From: Acholoe squamosa
Lineage: Eukaryota; Annelida; Polychaeta; Phyllodocida; Polynoidae
DNA: 64,000 nucleotides
NCBI GenBank assembly: GCA_949317995.1
Contig: OX439045.1
Location: forward strand, 10,648,174-10,712,173
Direction of reading: 5' to 3'
Positions 1-12,586 of this stretch are shown piece by piece. The notes below the pieces were generated by a model that did no database searches, was not told the origin of the DNA, and worked only from the letters and a program-made list of their open reading frames with translations. The position numbers were made by a program, and so were the translations under genes. The number at the start of each line of letters is the position of its first letter. Positions within the stretch are counted from its first letter, which is position 1.

Positions 1-235
1 CCCCAAACCATAATGTATGTGTGCACCTCATATTCAGCTATAAGAAAATGTTCATTACTTTAAAATAAAAGACCAAAGTGTTACATATTCAGAACTGCAA
101 AATTCAGGTTCATAGGTGTGCAGGAAAGGTCGAGGGAATGAACTTTTTTATCGCACTGCCTAACCCTTCCGTCCAATGTTTTATATAAAGATTTTAGTCT
201 ATCTAACATTGATAGTCCACTAGTCCTCTGTCACA
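1..235. other. Unassigned AT-rich sequence
   Basis: No open frame, RNA gene or repeat relationship to the rest of the window was recognised here. Confidence 0.5.
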
Positions 236-440
236 GAAATTTTTTGAGTTGCTTGCCGCATGGGGGCCGAGAGCGCAGCGACCGTAGCAACTTCATTATG
301 TTTTCGGTTTGTCAGTGACGTCACGGTCACCTTGTGACGCAATTTGTGACGTCATACATCGGCTGTGACGTCACATGTCGGCCGCAGAGTGGCAACTCCT
401 ATCCGTGGTCCTTGCAACATTTTTCTTGTTATTTATGAAA
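236..440 (-). repeat. Dispersed repeat, eroded copy of the 22.0-22.2 kb family
   Basis: On the plus strand this reads as a diverged reverse complement of 22030-22215. Both have a stem beginning GAGTTGC and closing with GCAACT, then ATTATGTTTTCGGTT, then a stretch rich in GTGACGTCAC words. The small stem-loop inside the outer stem is degenerate here, whereas the 22 kb copy is nearly perfect. Confidence 0.55.
316..373. promoter_or_regulatory. Cluster of three CRE palindromes
   Basis: The 8-bp palindrome TGACGTCA, the consensus CREB/ATF site, occurs at 316-323, 347-354 and 366-373, three times in 58 bases. It sits in a repeat whose other copy at 22.0-22.1 kb has related GACGTCA words. The motif is directly visible; binding or promoter use is inference. 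Confidence 0.4.
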
Positions 441-1504
441 TGTATAGCTAAATTGTACAAGATAGGCCAAGTGGAATACAGGTTTTAGTAACAAAGACAA
501 CCCTAACTGCTTCAGCCAAAGACCTGTGATTCACAAGGTGTTCCTGTAGGAGTTAGCCTAATGTTAAGCCCTGCTATGATAGCCCATCAGTCTGGCTTAG
601 CAGGGGCAGCTTACTAGGGTTGGATAGTAGGCTGGAAAATACTATAGGCAAGACACAGTGGTTGCTAGAAGTAAATACAGGTTTCAAGCCCATTCTGTCC
701 ATTGGACATCTGGCCTACACTTACACTGAAGATGCCTGGAGCTACAGGTTTAAGAGATCGAAGGTTTTGTTTCAACATCCATAGAACAATCTAATTGTCA
801 TCTAATTCAATAAGTATAAGTTCAGAAAATTTCAGAATGCATATATAGGGCAACAAAGCTGGAGGTGAGATAACCCTACCAGGTATACAGGTGCTCTTTG
901 AAATCATCTCTTAGCTAGGGGACTTATAATCTTTTAACATAATTCCTTCATGCTTACCTCCAACCCTTGCAAATGGCTTGTCCTCATTACAATTTTTGTG
1001 CCATGATCTCAACAAAATCAACCACACAGTGTGTAAAAAAGGCATTGTATATACTTTATCCCTTGAACCATGGAACGATAATGCGAACATTTAGGGTATC
1101 TTGGTAATCCAAGGTACCCAAGGTATTTACCATGGACTAATGCATTGACATTCATTGGCACCCTTTATGGGGTCACAAGTGATCTATGACTTCTCTGGAT
1201 TTTGCGGTGGGCCTTTAACCCTTCTAGGATATCACAAAGGAAGAGTCCTGTTCTGTAAATGTTGAAAATACTTTACTTAGGGTAAAGGAAGGGGTTGGGT
1301 CAAAATCAAAAAGAAATTTCAACACCATTTCCAGGCTTTTGCTCAGACCTGTGTGTGCAGCAGTATGATAGAAAAAGGTGCAGCCTTTTTATGTAAACGA
1401 AAAGGAACAAGGCACTCATAGCTAGATTTTACCACCCCCCTCCCTCAGTCACCGACAAGGAAAATCAAGGGATGATCAAGGTTAGTTGGCCTTGATTAGG
1501 GAGA
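441..1504. other. Unassigned, with a weak family Z trace
   Basis: No supported gene. Around 560-640 the words GCCCATCAGTCTGG and nearby text resemble the dispersed family Z seen at 14.6, 16.9, 22.7 and 38.1 kb, but the match is short and diverged. Confidence 0.35.
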
Positions 1505-3060
1505 TCTAGGCCCGTAGCATCTCCTGTCACGAGCAATTACTACCTAATATTTGTCTAATTGTAGGATATTTTGCTAACGTCTCAATGAGCCGAGTTAGAC
1601 TTATTGAAGTGAGTTTTTACATTAATTTTAACATAACATTTTACATTTTATTTTAGTGTCACATGTTAGAATCCAATTTATTTCGTATACAACATCGGGA
1701 TGCCGATCATGAAATAAGGGATGTAAATCTCGGGGCTCCCTGGTTAAACCTACTGAGCTTCAGCATTTGGCTTTCATTGCATCAGGGTGGTTTGAAGGGG
1801 GGCAGGGCGTTATTCAGCCTTTAATGGCCTAATCTTCCTCTCCAATACCAGGTTACAGGTTAGACTGTCTTCAGAGTTTTTGTGCTCTTTTACACAGAAC
1901 AGAGGTAGAAGCCACTATCCGCTGTGGCCTTTTCTGATTACATCTAAGACATATATCCACTAGACGAGACCCTTGACTCATGGAACTGGGCGGTGTGAAG
2001 GGATTGGGACAGTCTTAGATAGTAGGATATAGTAGATAGGTCAGATTATAGTAGGTGTGCCTATACACCAGGGGAGCTCATGAATGAGTATACCTACTTT
2101 TTATAGATCAGTGTAGTGTATAAACATTTTGTGGGTCAGAACTGTTTAGATGAAGTTAAATTTTGTTGCCAGTATTTTACACAAATCACAAGCTTTACAG
2201 TCATTTTGAAATCTCAGCTTTACTTAACAAATTCTAAAAGAAAAATGAAAAATGAACAACATCTGTCTGGTGATGGGTATTGAGGGAAATTTTGTCAGTT
2301 GTGTTTTTTAGGTAGCTATTGAATATACTGTGTTTTTTATTCAATACATCAAAGGATGGTAAATAAACACCAGTGTCAGACATCCGATGAAAACCAAATA
2401 TTATTGGCCATTTAAAATGTTGAATATATCCATTGAAAGAATGATTTATTGATTCAGTTATTTAAATTATGTAAGGGATGACTGACTTTGAATATAAGTT
2501 TGATCATACTTTAGCAGCCCCAAAGGATTTTGCCTCAGTAAAGCATATACCAACTGAAAACATATTTTCATGTATCAATATAATGTTTCCTGTTGATTAA
2601 TAGCTGTTTTGTAGAGAGCTCCTCATTTTCCCTGTTTTCATTCCACGAAGGAGATCAATGATACAGATTTATCAATGTAACGCTGTGTGCAGAGATTTGT
2701 ACTCTCAGGGGACAAGACCTATTTCCTTACATGATTGTTGTGTTATAGCACTGGATAAACATGCATGCCCTAACATCATCTATTTCTCTAGGCAGTCATA
2801 TAGAACATGTAGGAAGACTGATTTCATCTGATTAACCATGTGAATCTACACGTTTATCACTATTGTGGCTTCCCCGACTGTATTTCTGCCACTGAGTTTT
2901 TCTTCTGTTCGTTTCTTCATCCCTCTCTATTACTCTATGTCTGTCAATAGCTCTCTGCCTCCCTGTTTCCTCATGCCTTATCTCTCCCACCCTCTGACTT
3001 CATTTTCCCTATATCTCTTGCTTGCCAGTAATCTGCAAATAAAAGCCAATAGCCTGAGCT
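1505..3060 (+). repeat. Dispersed family X, copy A
   Basis: Collinear with 15805-18310 (copy B) and 36060-39560 (copy C). Shared landmarks in order are: a stretch with CAATTACTACCT and TTGTAGGATAT; TTAGACTGT followed by TTTGTGCTC; GCTGTGGCCTTTTCTGATT; GATAGTAGGATATAGTAG; CTCAGGGGACAAGA; and a pyrimidine-rich run of CTCT and TGTCTC words. No coding capacity was recognised, so it is either a long non-autonomous element or an old segmental duplicate. Confidence 0.65.
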
Positions 3061-3166
3061 TACTAAAGGCAATAGGAGGTGCAAACACATCTCATTGCAT
3101 GAAAGAGAGCTCCTATGTCTCCTTAATTATCTGACATGCAAAGAAGTGCTGCATCATGGCTGGTAC

Positions 3167-3207
<41 letters not shown>

Positions 3208-3208
3208 A
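3167..3208. repeat. (ATG)n microsatellite
   Basis: About 14 uninterrupted copies of the trinucleotide ATG/GAT. Confidence 0.95.
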
Positions 3209-3284
3209 AACCTTTAAAGTCCTTGTATAGGAATAGGAGACCCACATATTTGCTATTTGGTATCACGAGTTCATACAGATTATA

Positions 3285-3506
3285 CCCAGCAAATTGTCAT
3301 CATCTGTCGCCATGATTGGTCATCAATGGTGACTCCTTTTTGAGTGATAACTCATTCCGTCGTCTTTCGCCACTGTGTGTTAGACTCTCATGGCATAGCA
3401 ATTGCTATTCCTGGTGATCTTGTGCTATGACGACGTCGTGTTCCATCTAGCGACATGTGTGAGCCACTTCACACAGGTTGACGAGGACTCACGACAATTT
3501 GCTGGG
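3285..3506 (-). mobile_element. 222-bp MITE, copy 1
   Basis: The termini are CCCAGCAAATTGTC and GACAATTTGCTGGG. It is flanked on both sides by the dinucleotide TA. It has the same length as the copies at 18056-18277 and 42024-42245 but lies in the opposite orientation. It has no coding capacity and must be mobilised by an unseen transposase. Confidence 0.9.
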
Positions 3507-4006
3507 TAGTATACAACTTAGGTGTAGGCAGAGGCAAGGGTGTGTGGGGGGGGGGGTAGACATTGCCAGTTACCTCCAAAGGGAGTTTAATTATGAAATG
3601 TCAGCGCTCAGTGTAATTTGTATTATGATCATGCCACATTCTTTTAATAAGTATGTTGGTGTATTTCTCATTGATCATCTTCATTGCCAAACTCTAGTTA
3701 TCAAGCATAGGCAAGAGATATATGTGAGAGTAAAGAGAAAGTGGGATCAGTCTCTTTGTCTTCAAAGACAGTGTCTGTGAGTGGGAGAGGGTACAAAGAG
3801 CCATGCTCACTGAGGAGGAAGAATTCACTATCAAAAGAATATGGTCCAAATAATGGCAAAATCCTTGTCCCAAAGTTGCCAGAGATCTGTGAGTATTTTC
3901 ATGTCTATATTGCTTAATTTACTGCAAAAAAAGATATGCTGGTTCACTGCTCAGTTTTACGATGATTCCTGGTAGATTCAAAAGTTATTTTTAGATTGTG
4001 CACTAT
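3507..4006. other. Unassigned
   Basis: Contains a short G-run near 3545-3556. The open frame at 3478-3780 starts inside the MITE and has no recognisable domain. No supported feature. Confidence 0.4.
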
Positions 4007-4167
4007 GTGTTACACCTCAACCTACATACAGTGTAACATGTTGTAGGTCTGGTTAGGATAGCTTGTCTGTGGTCAATGTGACACCCTTACAAGAAGATCT
4101 ATGTACAGAGTCTAAAATGAGTCTGAGAAGGCATCCACAGGCCACTCAATACTTGGAAAAAGCTTAA
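4007..4167 (+). repeat. Dispersed family Y, copy 1
   Basis: Matches 7316-7470 in the same orientation. Shared words in order are: TGTGTTACAC versus TGTGTCTTACACC, GTAGGTCTG, CTGTGGTCAAT versus CTGTAGTCAAT, CACAGGCCACTC, and a terminal GCTTAA. Non-coding. Confidence 0.6.
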
Positions 4168-6019
4168 AGTGTACAAACTGTGTCCGTGCAACGTAACCTT
4201 GTAATGAAATGCATTAATGCAGCCTAAATGACCCAATGATGTTAAGTACTTTTTCTTTCATTTTTAAGATGATACAGTTAACTAGTACTGTTACGTCTGG
4301 TATGATGCACAAATAACTGTGAAGAGCCAACCCAGCACTCTCATGTATCCCCCTGATCTGTAAATGGACCACACTTGGCTTTGCTAATGCCTGATTGTGA
4401 GAATAAACTGTCAGTTTGAATTGGGTTATTACATGAGCCTGTGTGGTCTTTTTCAAAGGCTGAAAAGAAAATACAAACGAAAGAGTCCTAGAGGTTAGAC
4501 AGACAAAATCTAATTAAAAAAGACAGAATCTGATCAAGAAAATGGGAAGACGAATAACTCTTTTTCCTACCTCTAGTTTCTTATCAGACAGACTTTGTCT
4601 CTATGGCTGGTAAAAAGTTTGAATCCTTGTTTCCTGTCAATTCAAAATCTAGTAAGGCAATGATTAATGAAATAATGACTACTTAAATATGAAGATAACA
4701 GGATGAGAAATAAAGATTCTTAATATGGGTTGATATGGGAATTTAACCTTACAGTGCACAAGGCAGTAAGAATAACAATACATTCCTACAATTTATTGAG
4801 TCTCTCTACAGTAAAGCAGAATAATCATTTTGTCTTCGTGTTTTATCAATATATTTTCTTTTCTGCCAGAACTGTATACATGTTGAACTGTTGAATCGCC
4901 CTCTGTGTGTCTCAACCCACTTCTCTGTTTACACATCAGAGAAATATAATCACCTGGTCTATGAGTATCTGACATGCAAAGAAGTAATGCATCAAGCCTC
5001 AAAGGCTGCTATTTACATTGTACTTTTCATATTTACTCTGTTGGTGATATTAGACATTCATTACTTTATATCACCAATTACCTTTTAGCAATGGTACAAA
5101 AAACAATATTTCCATGTTTGTAAAACATGGTGTTTTTAGCAGGTCAGCTGGGCATTTATCAATGACCTTTGAAACACGCATCAAACCTAGCAGAAGTTTG
5201 GAAATATCCAAATCAATAGTTTATCATAACGAAAGGGATCCCCCCTAATAATAAAACATGTGATAAAGTTCTATGTGAGATTATTCAGCTTTAGCTACAT
5301 TTGCATTATATAACTTGTAACTTGCATCAACTCAAAGGTACTGTCAGTTCTAAAACCTGCTAATGTGCTATGTGCTAATACACCTTAGCTGTTCACAGCA
5401 TCTCTATATCACATTATAAAATAGCCTTTGGACAAAGCACCCAGTTCTAATGCTGTGAATTGACCACACCGCTTCCCGACAAATCTGATTCTTCCACTCG
5501 GCTAGCACTATCCTGCCATCCTTATTCAGTTATGAGGGGTTGACTGAAAGATAGAGTAGGTTTGAGGGAGAATGGGGTATGAAAATGAATGGATGAAGGT
5601 TGCAAAGGCACAGAGAGGGGTAGGTATGCTTACAATGTTGAAGCTCTCTGCCAGTGTTTTTATTGTTGATAATAGCTTATAAGAGAATAGTGGACAGAGG
5701 TTGCCTGGATGCATGACAAAAATAAAATTGGTAAAATTCAAAAGATTTCCATTGAAATCAGTTTGTGTTATTTTCCTGTTGCAACAAACTGTCATTCCTG
5801 TTTCTTTAGGTGTGTTGTGTTTCAGATTGCCTGATTCACTTACTCATTTCTGGAAGAATAAATCAATAAAAATCACTTTCCAAATTTGTGATGCAAAACA
5901 AGTCTTTATGAAAGATACAAGTACAAATACACCTCATCGACTGGTTCAGGAGAATTTAATTTTTAGGTTACAGAATTCTGGTTACCAAAGAGCATGTTTT
6001 TAACATATTATTGTGGTTG

Positions 6020-6020
<1 letters not shown>
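4168..6020. other. Unassigned AT-rich interval
   Basis: Only short chance frames occur, none with a recognisable motif. A word near 4965 (ATCTGACATGCAAAGAAGT) recurs near 3130, suggesting another old repeat. Confidence 0.4.

Positions 6021-6084
<64 letters not shown>
6021..6084. repeat. (TA)n microsatellite
   Basis: 64 bases of uninterrupted TA. Confidence 0.98.
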
Positions 6085-6091
<7 letters not shown>

Positions 6092-7315
6092 CTGAGGCCT
6101 TAATGCATACAGATACACCCATAGAGATCAACTGATCCCGCTGCAGTTGAAGGACACAAATGGGCCATATTCAGAAGGTCCAGGTCTAGATCTGGTCAAG
6201 AAGATATAGATAATCTTAATAGAACACCCCTAGGCTTCTAGCAAGGTCACCTTGCCATCTTAAGGGCTCATCCGCACATATAAGCTGTATATGAAGTCTG
6301 TTTTGGGCTTGAACTGATGCCAGTTCCTAAATAAAATTTATATAATAACATGTATGAGCCAAAACCTAAGTTCTTCTTTTATATAAGTCACACTAAAGGT
6401 CTGGGATGGTCTATAAACTATGATTTATACAGTATTAGATGAAGGCATTATAGCATGGTGTGTTCTGTGAATCCTATGCATCACAATACCTAACCACAAC
6501 TGTGACACAATATTCATGAGAAATACATTAAGAAGATATAAGCATGCGTCTCACTGATGGTTGTAAATATGTGCCTCCCTCCTGCTGTTTGGCACCATCA
6601 GATTATCCATATTACTATATGACACGGTACATCAGTTCTTTATGAATCCTATGTTTGGATCAGTCCCTCCATTGGTATATCAGTCCCATGTAATACTGAC
6701 ACAAAGCAAAATGCATCATGACCTTTTATGCAGGTGGGTTGGAAGATGACATTATCCCAGACCTTACTATTTTTAGATTTTCCATCCTCTGTTTATGACC
6801 TGCCCTGGCTTCAACGCAGGAAGTGAACAGAAAGGAAACTCATCTCCATAAAGAAACTGACATGATTGTCTCCTTTTCTCAACAACACCAAAAGTCCTTT
6901 TTTTATCCTAATTTGTGAAATCTGACCAATATTATTCAAGCAAATGTATACTTTTCATTTCAAAAAACACAAAGTATAGAGCATAGATGCAAGTGGGGGA
7001 AAAAAGGCATTGCCAGTTCCCTATTATGGCTGTTTCATTGTGACATCATCTGTACCTCTACGGAATAATGTATCTATATGGTTATCATATGTATATGTAT
7101 AACTCTGGATATTTCGTTAACTATCTTTATATTCATCTCTGTAATCATTTTACATTAGCCACCTAACATCACAACTAGCACAATAATAATACAGAGGAAG
7201 AGACAGTGAACCAAGGAAAAAATTGGTCTAATTTGTGGGTATCTTTTTCTTCGCAGGCATTGTCCATGAGTGGCAGCACTACACTGAATAGTGTGTACCG
7301 AGGTGGAAGAGTGAA
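6085..7315. other. Unassigned
   Basis: No coding frame above chance length and no recognised repeat. Confidence 0.4.
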
Positions 7316-7470
7316 CTGTGTCTTACACCACAACCTATGTATGGTGTGATGTGCTGTAGGTCTGATGAGGGGTGTCTGTAGTCAATACTTCTCAGTCAAT
7401 ATATATGAACACAGTCTGTAACGAGAAAAGGTGTCCACAGGCCACTCTCTAATGGGGTAAATGCTTAACC
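7316..7470 (+). repeat. Dispersed family Y, copy 2
   Basis: Second copy of the repeat at 4007-4167, clearly diverged from it. Non-coding. Confidence 0.6.
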
Positions 7471-7512
7471 CTCTAGGTCCCAAATATGCTGTCACGCAAT
7501 ATTGAATTTAGA

Positions 7513-8840
7513 CCAGCAAATTGTCGTCACCTGTCGCCATGATTGGTGATATATGTTGAGGCCTTTTTGAGTGATCACCCATGTTGCTAGATGAAACATG
7601 CCATTGTGATCATGCATGGCATGGCCAGTCATCACCCCTGTCGTCAACAAATTTCTCACCCATCTCATGACTGTCCGCCAATGCGTGTCAGCTTTCACTC
7701 AGTGTCGTGACTGTTCATGGTTTTTTACCACCATTGTCCTCACTCATTGTGTCATCTTTTGTCACTCACAGTCAAGTCTCACTCATAATGGAGAATCTCC
7801 ACCACTCTGTCCATCATGATTATCACCCAATGGGTGATTGTGTGCCACTCGTCATCAAGCCTCACCACTGTCGCCTACATCATTCTCACTCACTGTGTGA
7901 CTATTCAGCCCTCACTTTCACACAGATGGTGGAACGTCACTCATTTTCCTCCTTTGGTGTTCAGGTGGGACCACTGTTAGATGTCTGGACCATTACAGAG
8001 TTGTGAGCCTATATCACTCCCAAAAAGTATCCAATATGTGCCTTGTTTCACATCAAATTCCATGTAATTATTATGAGGTGAATCAAACAAGAGTATATAG
8101 AGAAATTATCATTTGAATTTAAAATGGAAACAACTATCCATAAACACCTTTTCTCTGGTTAGAGGAAAAAGATATAGTGAAATATATACATGAACACCTT
8201 TTCTGTGGTAAGAGGTAAAATTCATATGGCAATACCTTTTCTGCCAAAACATACTTTGATCTGGCAGATGTGAGGCTGCATGATTACCAATGTCGATGAT
8301 GTGTCTGTGATCATGAGCTTTTCATCTAGCGAGGTGAGTGATCACCAGTGTCACTACGCTGGTGAGTTTGAGTGATCAACACACTGGCCATCCATGGTGA
8401 ACCTGCACTATCACGAGGTGCGCATTTCATCTATCAAGGAAAGTGATCACCCGCGTCGCCATCCCTAGTGAGTGTGAGTGAACATGGTCCTTGCCATCTG
8501 TGGTGAACCTGTGTTATCACGAGGTACGCGTTTCATCTAGCGAGGTTAGTGATCACCCGCATCGCCATCCCCGGTGAGTTTGAGAGATCATGGTCCTCAC
8601 CATCCGCGGTGAGTTATCATTATGATGTGCTGCGCGTTTCATCTAGCGAGGTGAGTGATCACCCGTGTTGCCATTCTGGTGAGTCTGAGTGATCACCATC
8701 CTCGCCATCTGAGGTAAGGCCATGTGATCACCACCATGGCAAACCTGGTGAACCTGTGCTATAGCAACGTTGTGTTCCATCTACCGACATGAGTGAGCCA
8801 CTTCACACAGGGTGACGAGGAGTCACGACAATTTGCTTGG
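7513..8840. mobile_element. Long relative of the 222-bp MITE
   Basis: It begins CCAGCAAATTGTCGTCA and ends ACGACAATTTGCTTGG, so the termini match the 222-bp MITE apart from slight decay. The 1.33-kb interior is built from inverted and tandem copies of MITE-like text. In the right half, units starting TTCATCTA at 8321, 8426, 8532 and 8638 give a ~106-bp period. The left half carries the same words in the opposite sense, for example CTAGATGAAAC. GTGATCAC palindromes recur throughout. No transposase frame is visible. Confidence 0.75.
8321..8770 (+). repeat. ~106-bp tandem repeat, about four units
   Basis: Unit starts at 8321, 8426, 8532 and 8638 are spaced 105, 106 and 106 bp. Each unit reads TTTCATCTAGCGAGG, then AGTGATCACC, then GCCATC and GGTGA words. 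The last unit runs into the right terminus of the long MITE relative. Confidence 0.75.
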
Positions 8841-9963
8841 AGACTTTTCTACAAGTGCTGTAATAAGATATATGTTTGTGTACAAAAAGTGTAAGCTTCA
8901 TTTCAGTTTCATTTTTCCATACTTTAAAAGAATTTCTTTTGAATAGAAAAAAAGCAAAACAACGAGACAAAAGACTAGCAGGTTCAGTCTAAAATGCAGT
9001 GACTTAATGATGAATCTAAGCTGTCAAAATGGCCTTAAATGACCCTTACTTACACACTCACTGAACCAGAAACAGCTGCAGAATATTGTCCTATCATCAG
9101 TGTGGCGTCCCCATTGTCTCGCTTGGTATGGCATGTTCAAACGCTCGTACCTCGGCGATGCGTGAGCCTGAACACTTGTAACTGCATGTGCATGGAGCTG
9201 AACCTGTCAGCTACCTATAGCCTGCCGCGCATATGAGCAGGTCACTTTGGCACATCTGTGGTGCACTGAGAGCTAGAAGCACTCTTGGCAGCCTAGTTTC
9301 CTTAATAATGAATCTTTTGACACCGGATTAAGACGATGGGATGCGGCATGGATGGGTGCATCCTGGCCTTGTCTGTTATTTGGGCTATGGCATCGTGTGT
9401 TGGCATCAGCACCGTCATGAGTTCACAACATGTGGCATTTAACATCTTCTGTCCCCCTATAGCATCCTAATGGGTCACTGGACCATGACCGGTGTTGCAT
9501 ATTAATCATTAACATTTATGTGCATCATTGTGTGTGTGCAGTGAACCATGAGGTCGGTCACTTTGGTCCCTTACATTATATATTCACATGGCTGTTAAGC
9601 AGTAGACCGTGAATGCTCGAATATAATTTTATATGCACTTATGCCTCATATAATATACATGTATAATTATATTATGTTGCAATTTATGGCATCAATAAAT
9701 ACATGGTAACAGAAATCTTCCCCCGCGCCAGAATCACGAAACTCTGTTATACTGTTCATACTTTCATACTGTGTGTAAGAGGGTTTGAAGTAATAGGGAG
9801 TGCTTCAAATACAAATTTCTTTGTGGTAGAGACTTTTCAGTATGTACATCTTTTGAGTGAGAATACATTTCCTTAATTCTAGGCGTATAACTGTAATCTT
9901 GTGAAACAAACAGACCTAAGTATGCTTGACATACAACATGGCTTTGAAGTTGCCTCACTTCCC
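8841..9963. other. Unassigned
   Basis: No supported gene or repeat relationship found. Confidence 0.4.
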
Positions 9964-10230
9964 TAGAAATGGGTGTATATGTGTACAAGTGTTTTTACAT
10001 GCGTACAAATAGTGTGCAACATACCATTTTTGTGTAACATTGAGTACAAATTACAATTGGTGTACAAAATATAAATTAGTGTACAATTGCATACAACTGT
10101 GCAAAGTTGGGGTACAAATGTAAAAATGTGCAAGTTGGGGTACAAACGTACAAATGTGCAAATTGGGGTACAAATGTACAAACTTGGTGCAAAACATACA
10201 AATTGGTGTACGATTTTTTAGACAAGTTTT
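9964..10230. repeat. Degenerate GTACAAAT tandem array
   Basis: About 260 bases made of imperfect copies of GTACAAAT and GTGCAAAT with GTTGGGGTACAAA blocks between 10100 and 10180. The overlapping minus-strand frames of 72-104 residues here are by-products of the array. Confidence 0.7.
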
Positions 10231-10419
10231 TCTGAGGGCCAGAAAAACGGAGTACTTTATGTACAATAGACTTGTGTGTCTGTGAGTAACTCTAAGTTTG
10301 CTGTATGGGTGTATAATTGACAATGTCCACAGTGGGCCACTGCTAAATTGACTTTTCCCTGGCATTTATGGAGCATACCGCCGATCAAGAATTTTGTGAG
10401 AATACCATAGACTTTCATA

Positions 10420-11219
10420 TTATACATCAACAATATGGCTATGTATTTTCTGGCCATTTGCCAATTTTAGATGAATTAATTGACAGTGGAGTTGTGTGTC
10501 AGGTGTGAGATGTGTTTTTCTATAGGGTAGGAAATGACATGGTACTGCTTCAGGTTTTACATGTATAGAATGAGTATACAAGTGTGTAGCACCAATGTCT
10601 CCATCTCTTCCTACAAATATATCATCATATTTGGTCAGCAGTGATTTCAACCTATCATGCTGATCCTCTGATGTGAGCACAGATTTTGGTGGTATATTCT
10701 TTCCAATTCCTGCTCGAGGTCATGTGCCTCACTATGTATAGCTGCTACCTCAGTAAGTTTGATTGAGTTAGGTTCAGTGTCAGCATATATGTAGACTCAC
10801 AGTCTGAGTCTGTATCACTGAATGATGGTTCATACTTAGGCTGTATGGATTGTTCAGTGGTGTTTTCTAAGTCAGATTCTTTGACTTCCCGAAATAGAGC
10901 TATGATGGCACCCTTTTTCGATTTTATGTGGTGCCTGCTGCTGTTGAGTAACACTAGGGGATGTTTGTTATTTTCCCTGGGGGTTACTGCTGCTCTCTGA
11001 ACTAGATATGGGGCGTTGTTATTTCTCTGGAGATTATCTACTACTCCAGATTTGCCCTGCAGTGATTGGGTAGATGTGATTTTCCGAATACTGCAAGTTG
11101 AGAAAATGGAGGGATGGTAAAATCCTCACACCTTGGATTCTGAAATTCAGCATAGCTGAATGCCTAACATGACACACTGATCCATCTGCCAAATGGATTT
11201 TGATTTTTGACTTCCTCAA
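10420..11219 (-). pseudogene. Ty3/gypsy LTR-retrotransposon pol remnant (protease to start of RT)
   Basis: Three consecutive minus-strand frames read as pieces of one pol. At 11219-11034 is a degenerate aspartic-protease-like segment containing HLADGSVCHV. At 10954-10745 is a segment with NNAPYLV and TPRENN text just upstream, like the protease-RT linker. At 10680-10420 is the start of reverse transcriptase, with LLTKYDDIF, GATHLYTHSIHV and LPYRK, the usual gypsy entry into the RT fold. The RT palm with its catalytic aspartates, RNase H and integrase are all missing and no LTR was found. Stops and frame changes make it non-functional. Its 5' end meets the foldback at 11219. Confidence 0.65.
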
Positions 11220-12586
11220 TTGTGTGGCCTACACTGATAGGCCAGGAGCTGATAGGGCCCACTATACACCCCCCCCCACATCCCAATGCACCAGGTATTT
11301 TTTTCAATCCTTAGGGTCTCTTGAACAAGATTCAAGATGGTGATTATCTTAGAATGCACTACCGGTTTTCGCTCATTATCCATGTGCAGGTTCAGACCAC
11401 TTTTGAGTCAATTCTGCTACCATGTTATTCAAGGGGTATGCTAAATCCCTAAGCTCTAAGACTATCTTACCTTGTCTGGATCCTGGTACGAATCTAGGTA
11501 TTGTTGCTATGCAAAACTGCTATTGCTAGGCCAGCACACAACCTAGCAACCTTTTATCACGTATATTCCTAGTCTATGATGGAAGTCACAGAAGAGTTAT
11601 ATGCAAGTTTACATCAGGGGAGTATTTTGCTGAAAGGAAACCATGCAGATCTATATGCACATTCAAGCATATTTTCAGGCTTGGTTGCTATGCAAATCTA
11701 CTGTTGCTAGGCAACCACACCACCTAGCAACAAAATAAAAGCACCACTGTATTCTACTAAGCTGATTTTTAGGGGATAGGACCCACCAGATACTTTCTAG
11801 ACTGCACATATATAAGACTGCACATAATATTTTTATATGTAATTCAAAATGACATTTGAATCTGTTGTTGGCCATTTTAATTTTCAGCTCTATACAGCCT
11901 CACCATTAAACTTTTTGAAGTAGAAACAAGTATATTCTTAATCAGCACCCTTTTTCACATAAGAGTCAGGAGAATTGATAAAGATTTAGCATGGAAAAAC
12001 ATCCATTTAGATAAAGAGGGAGATTATTAAAATGGAACAGCATCCTATTGGCTCAAGGTAGTGTCTTCACTTCCAGGGCAATAACATGGGTCAGTCAACA
12101 AGGAATGCTGCAAAATGTCTCATATTACTCAGAAAGGTTTGGCCTACATAAATCATATTAGATATTGTGGTTAGATGGGGATAAGAGCAAGTTTTATACA
12201 TGTATCTGGAGTGCATTTAAAATTTTCAGTTAAAAAAAGGAACTTTGTGATTTAAATCTTCCGTCTTCCCGACCATCTGGTATACTCAAATCTGAACTTA
12301 AAAACATGTATTTGGGCTTAATGAAAAGCTTATCATGTCTTTGTTTCAACAAGACCAATAGCTTTAGGATCCAGACAAGGTAAGATAGTCTTAGAGCTTA
12401 GGGATTGAGCATACCCCTTGAATAACATGGTAGCAAAATTAAATTACTCAAAAGTTAACATTTTGAATCCTGTCCAAGGGACCCTAAGGAACGAAAAAAT
12501 AACTGGTGTGTTGGGATGTGAGGGGTGCATGGTGGGCCCTATCAGCCCCCGCCCATGATGTCTGTAGGCCACAAACACATATCATC
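11219..12586. mobile_element. Foldback element with ~240-bp inverted arms
   Basis: The left arm 11219-11495 is the reverse complement of the right arm 12357-12586 over nearly its full length. Shared words include GTGGCCTACA, GCTGATAGGGCCCAC, CACATCCCAA, CCTTAGGGTC, TACCATGTTATTCAAGGGG and TAAGACTATCTTACCTTGTC. The ~860-bp spacer contains two versions of a GTTGCTATGCAAA...CTAGCAAC motif, near 11500-11550 and 11690-11730. No transposase frame was seen. Confidence 0.7.

Noticed and set aside
9763..10457. Several overlapping minus-strand frames of 66-104 residues
   Set aside because: Generated by the degenerate GTACAAAT array.
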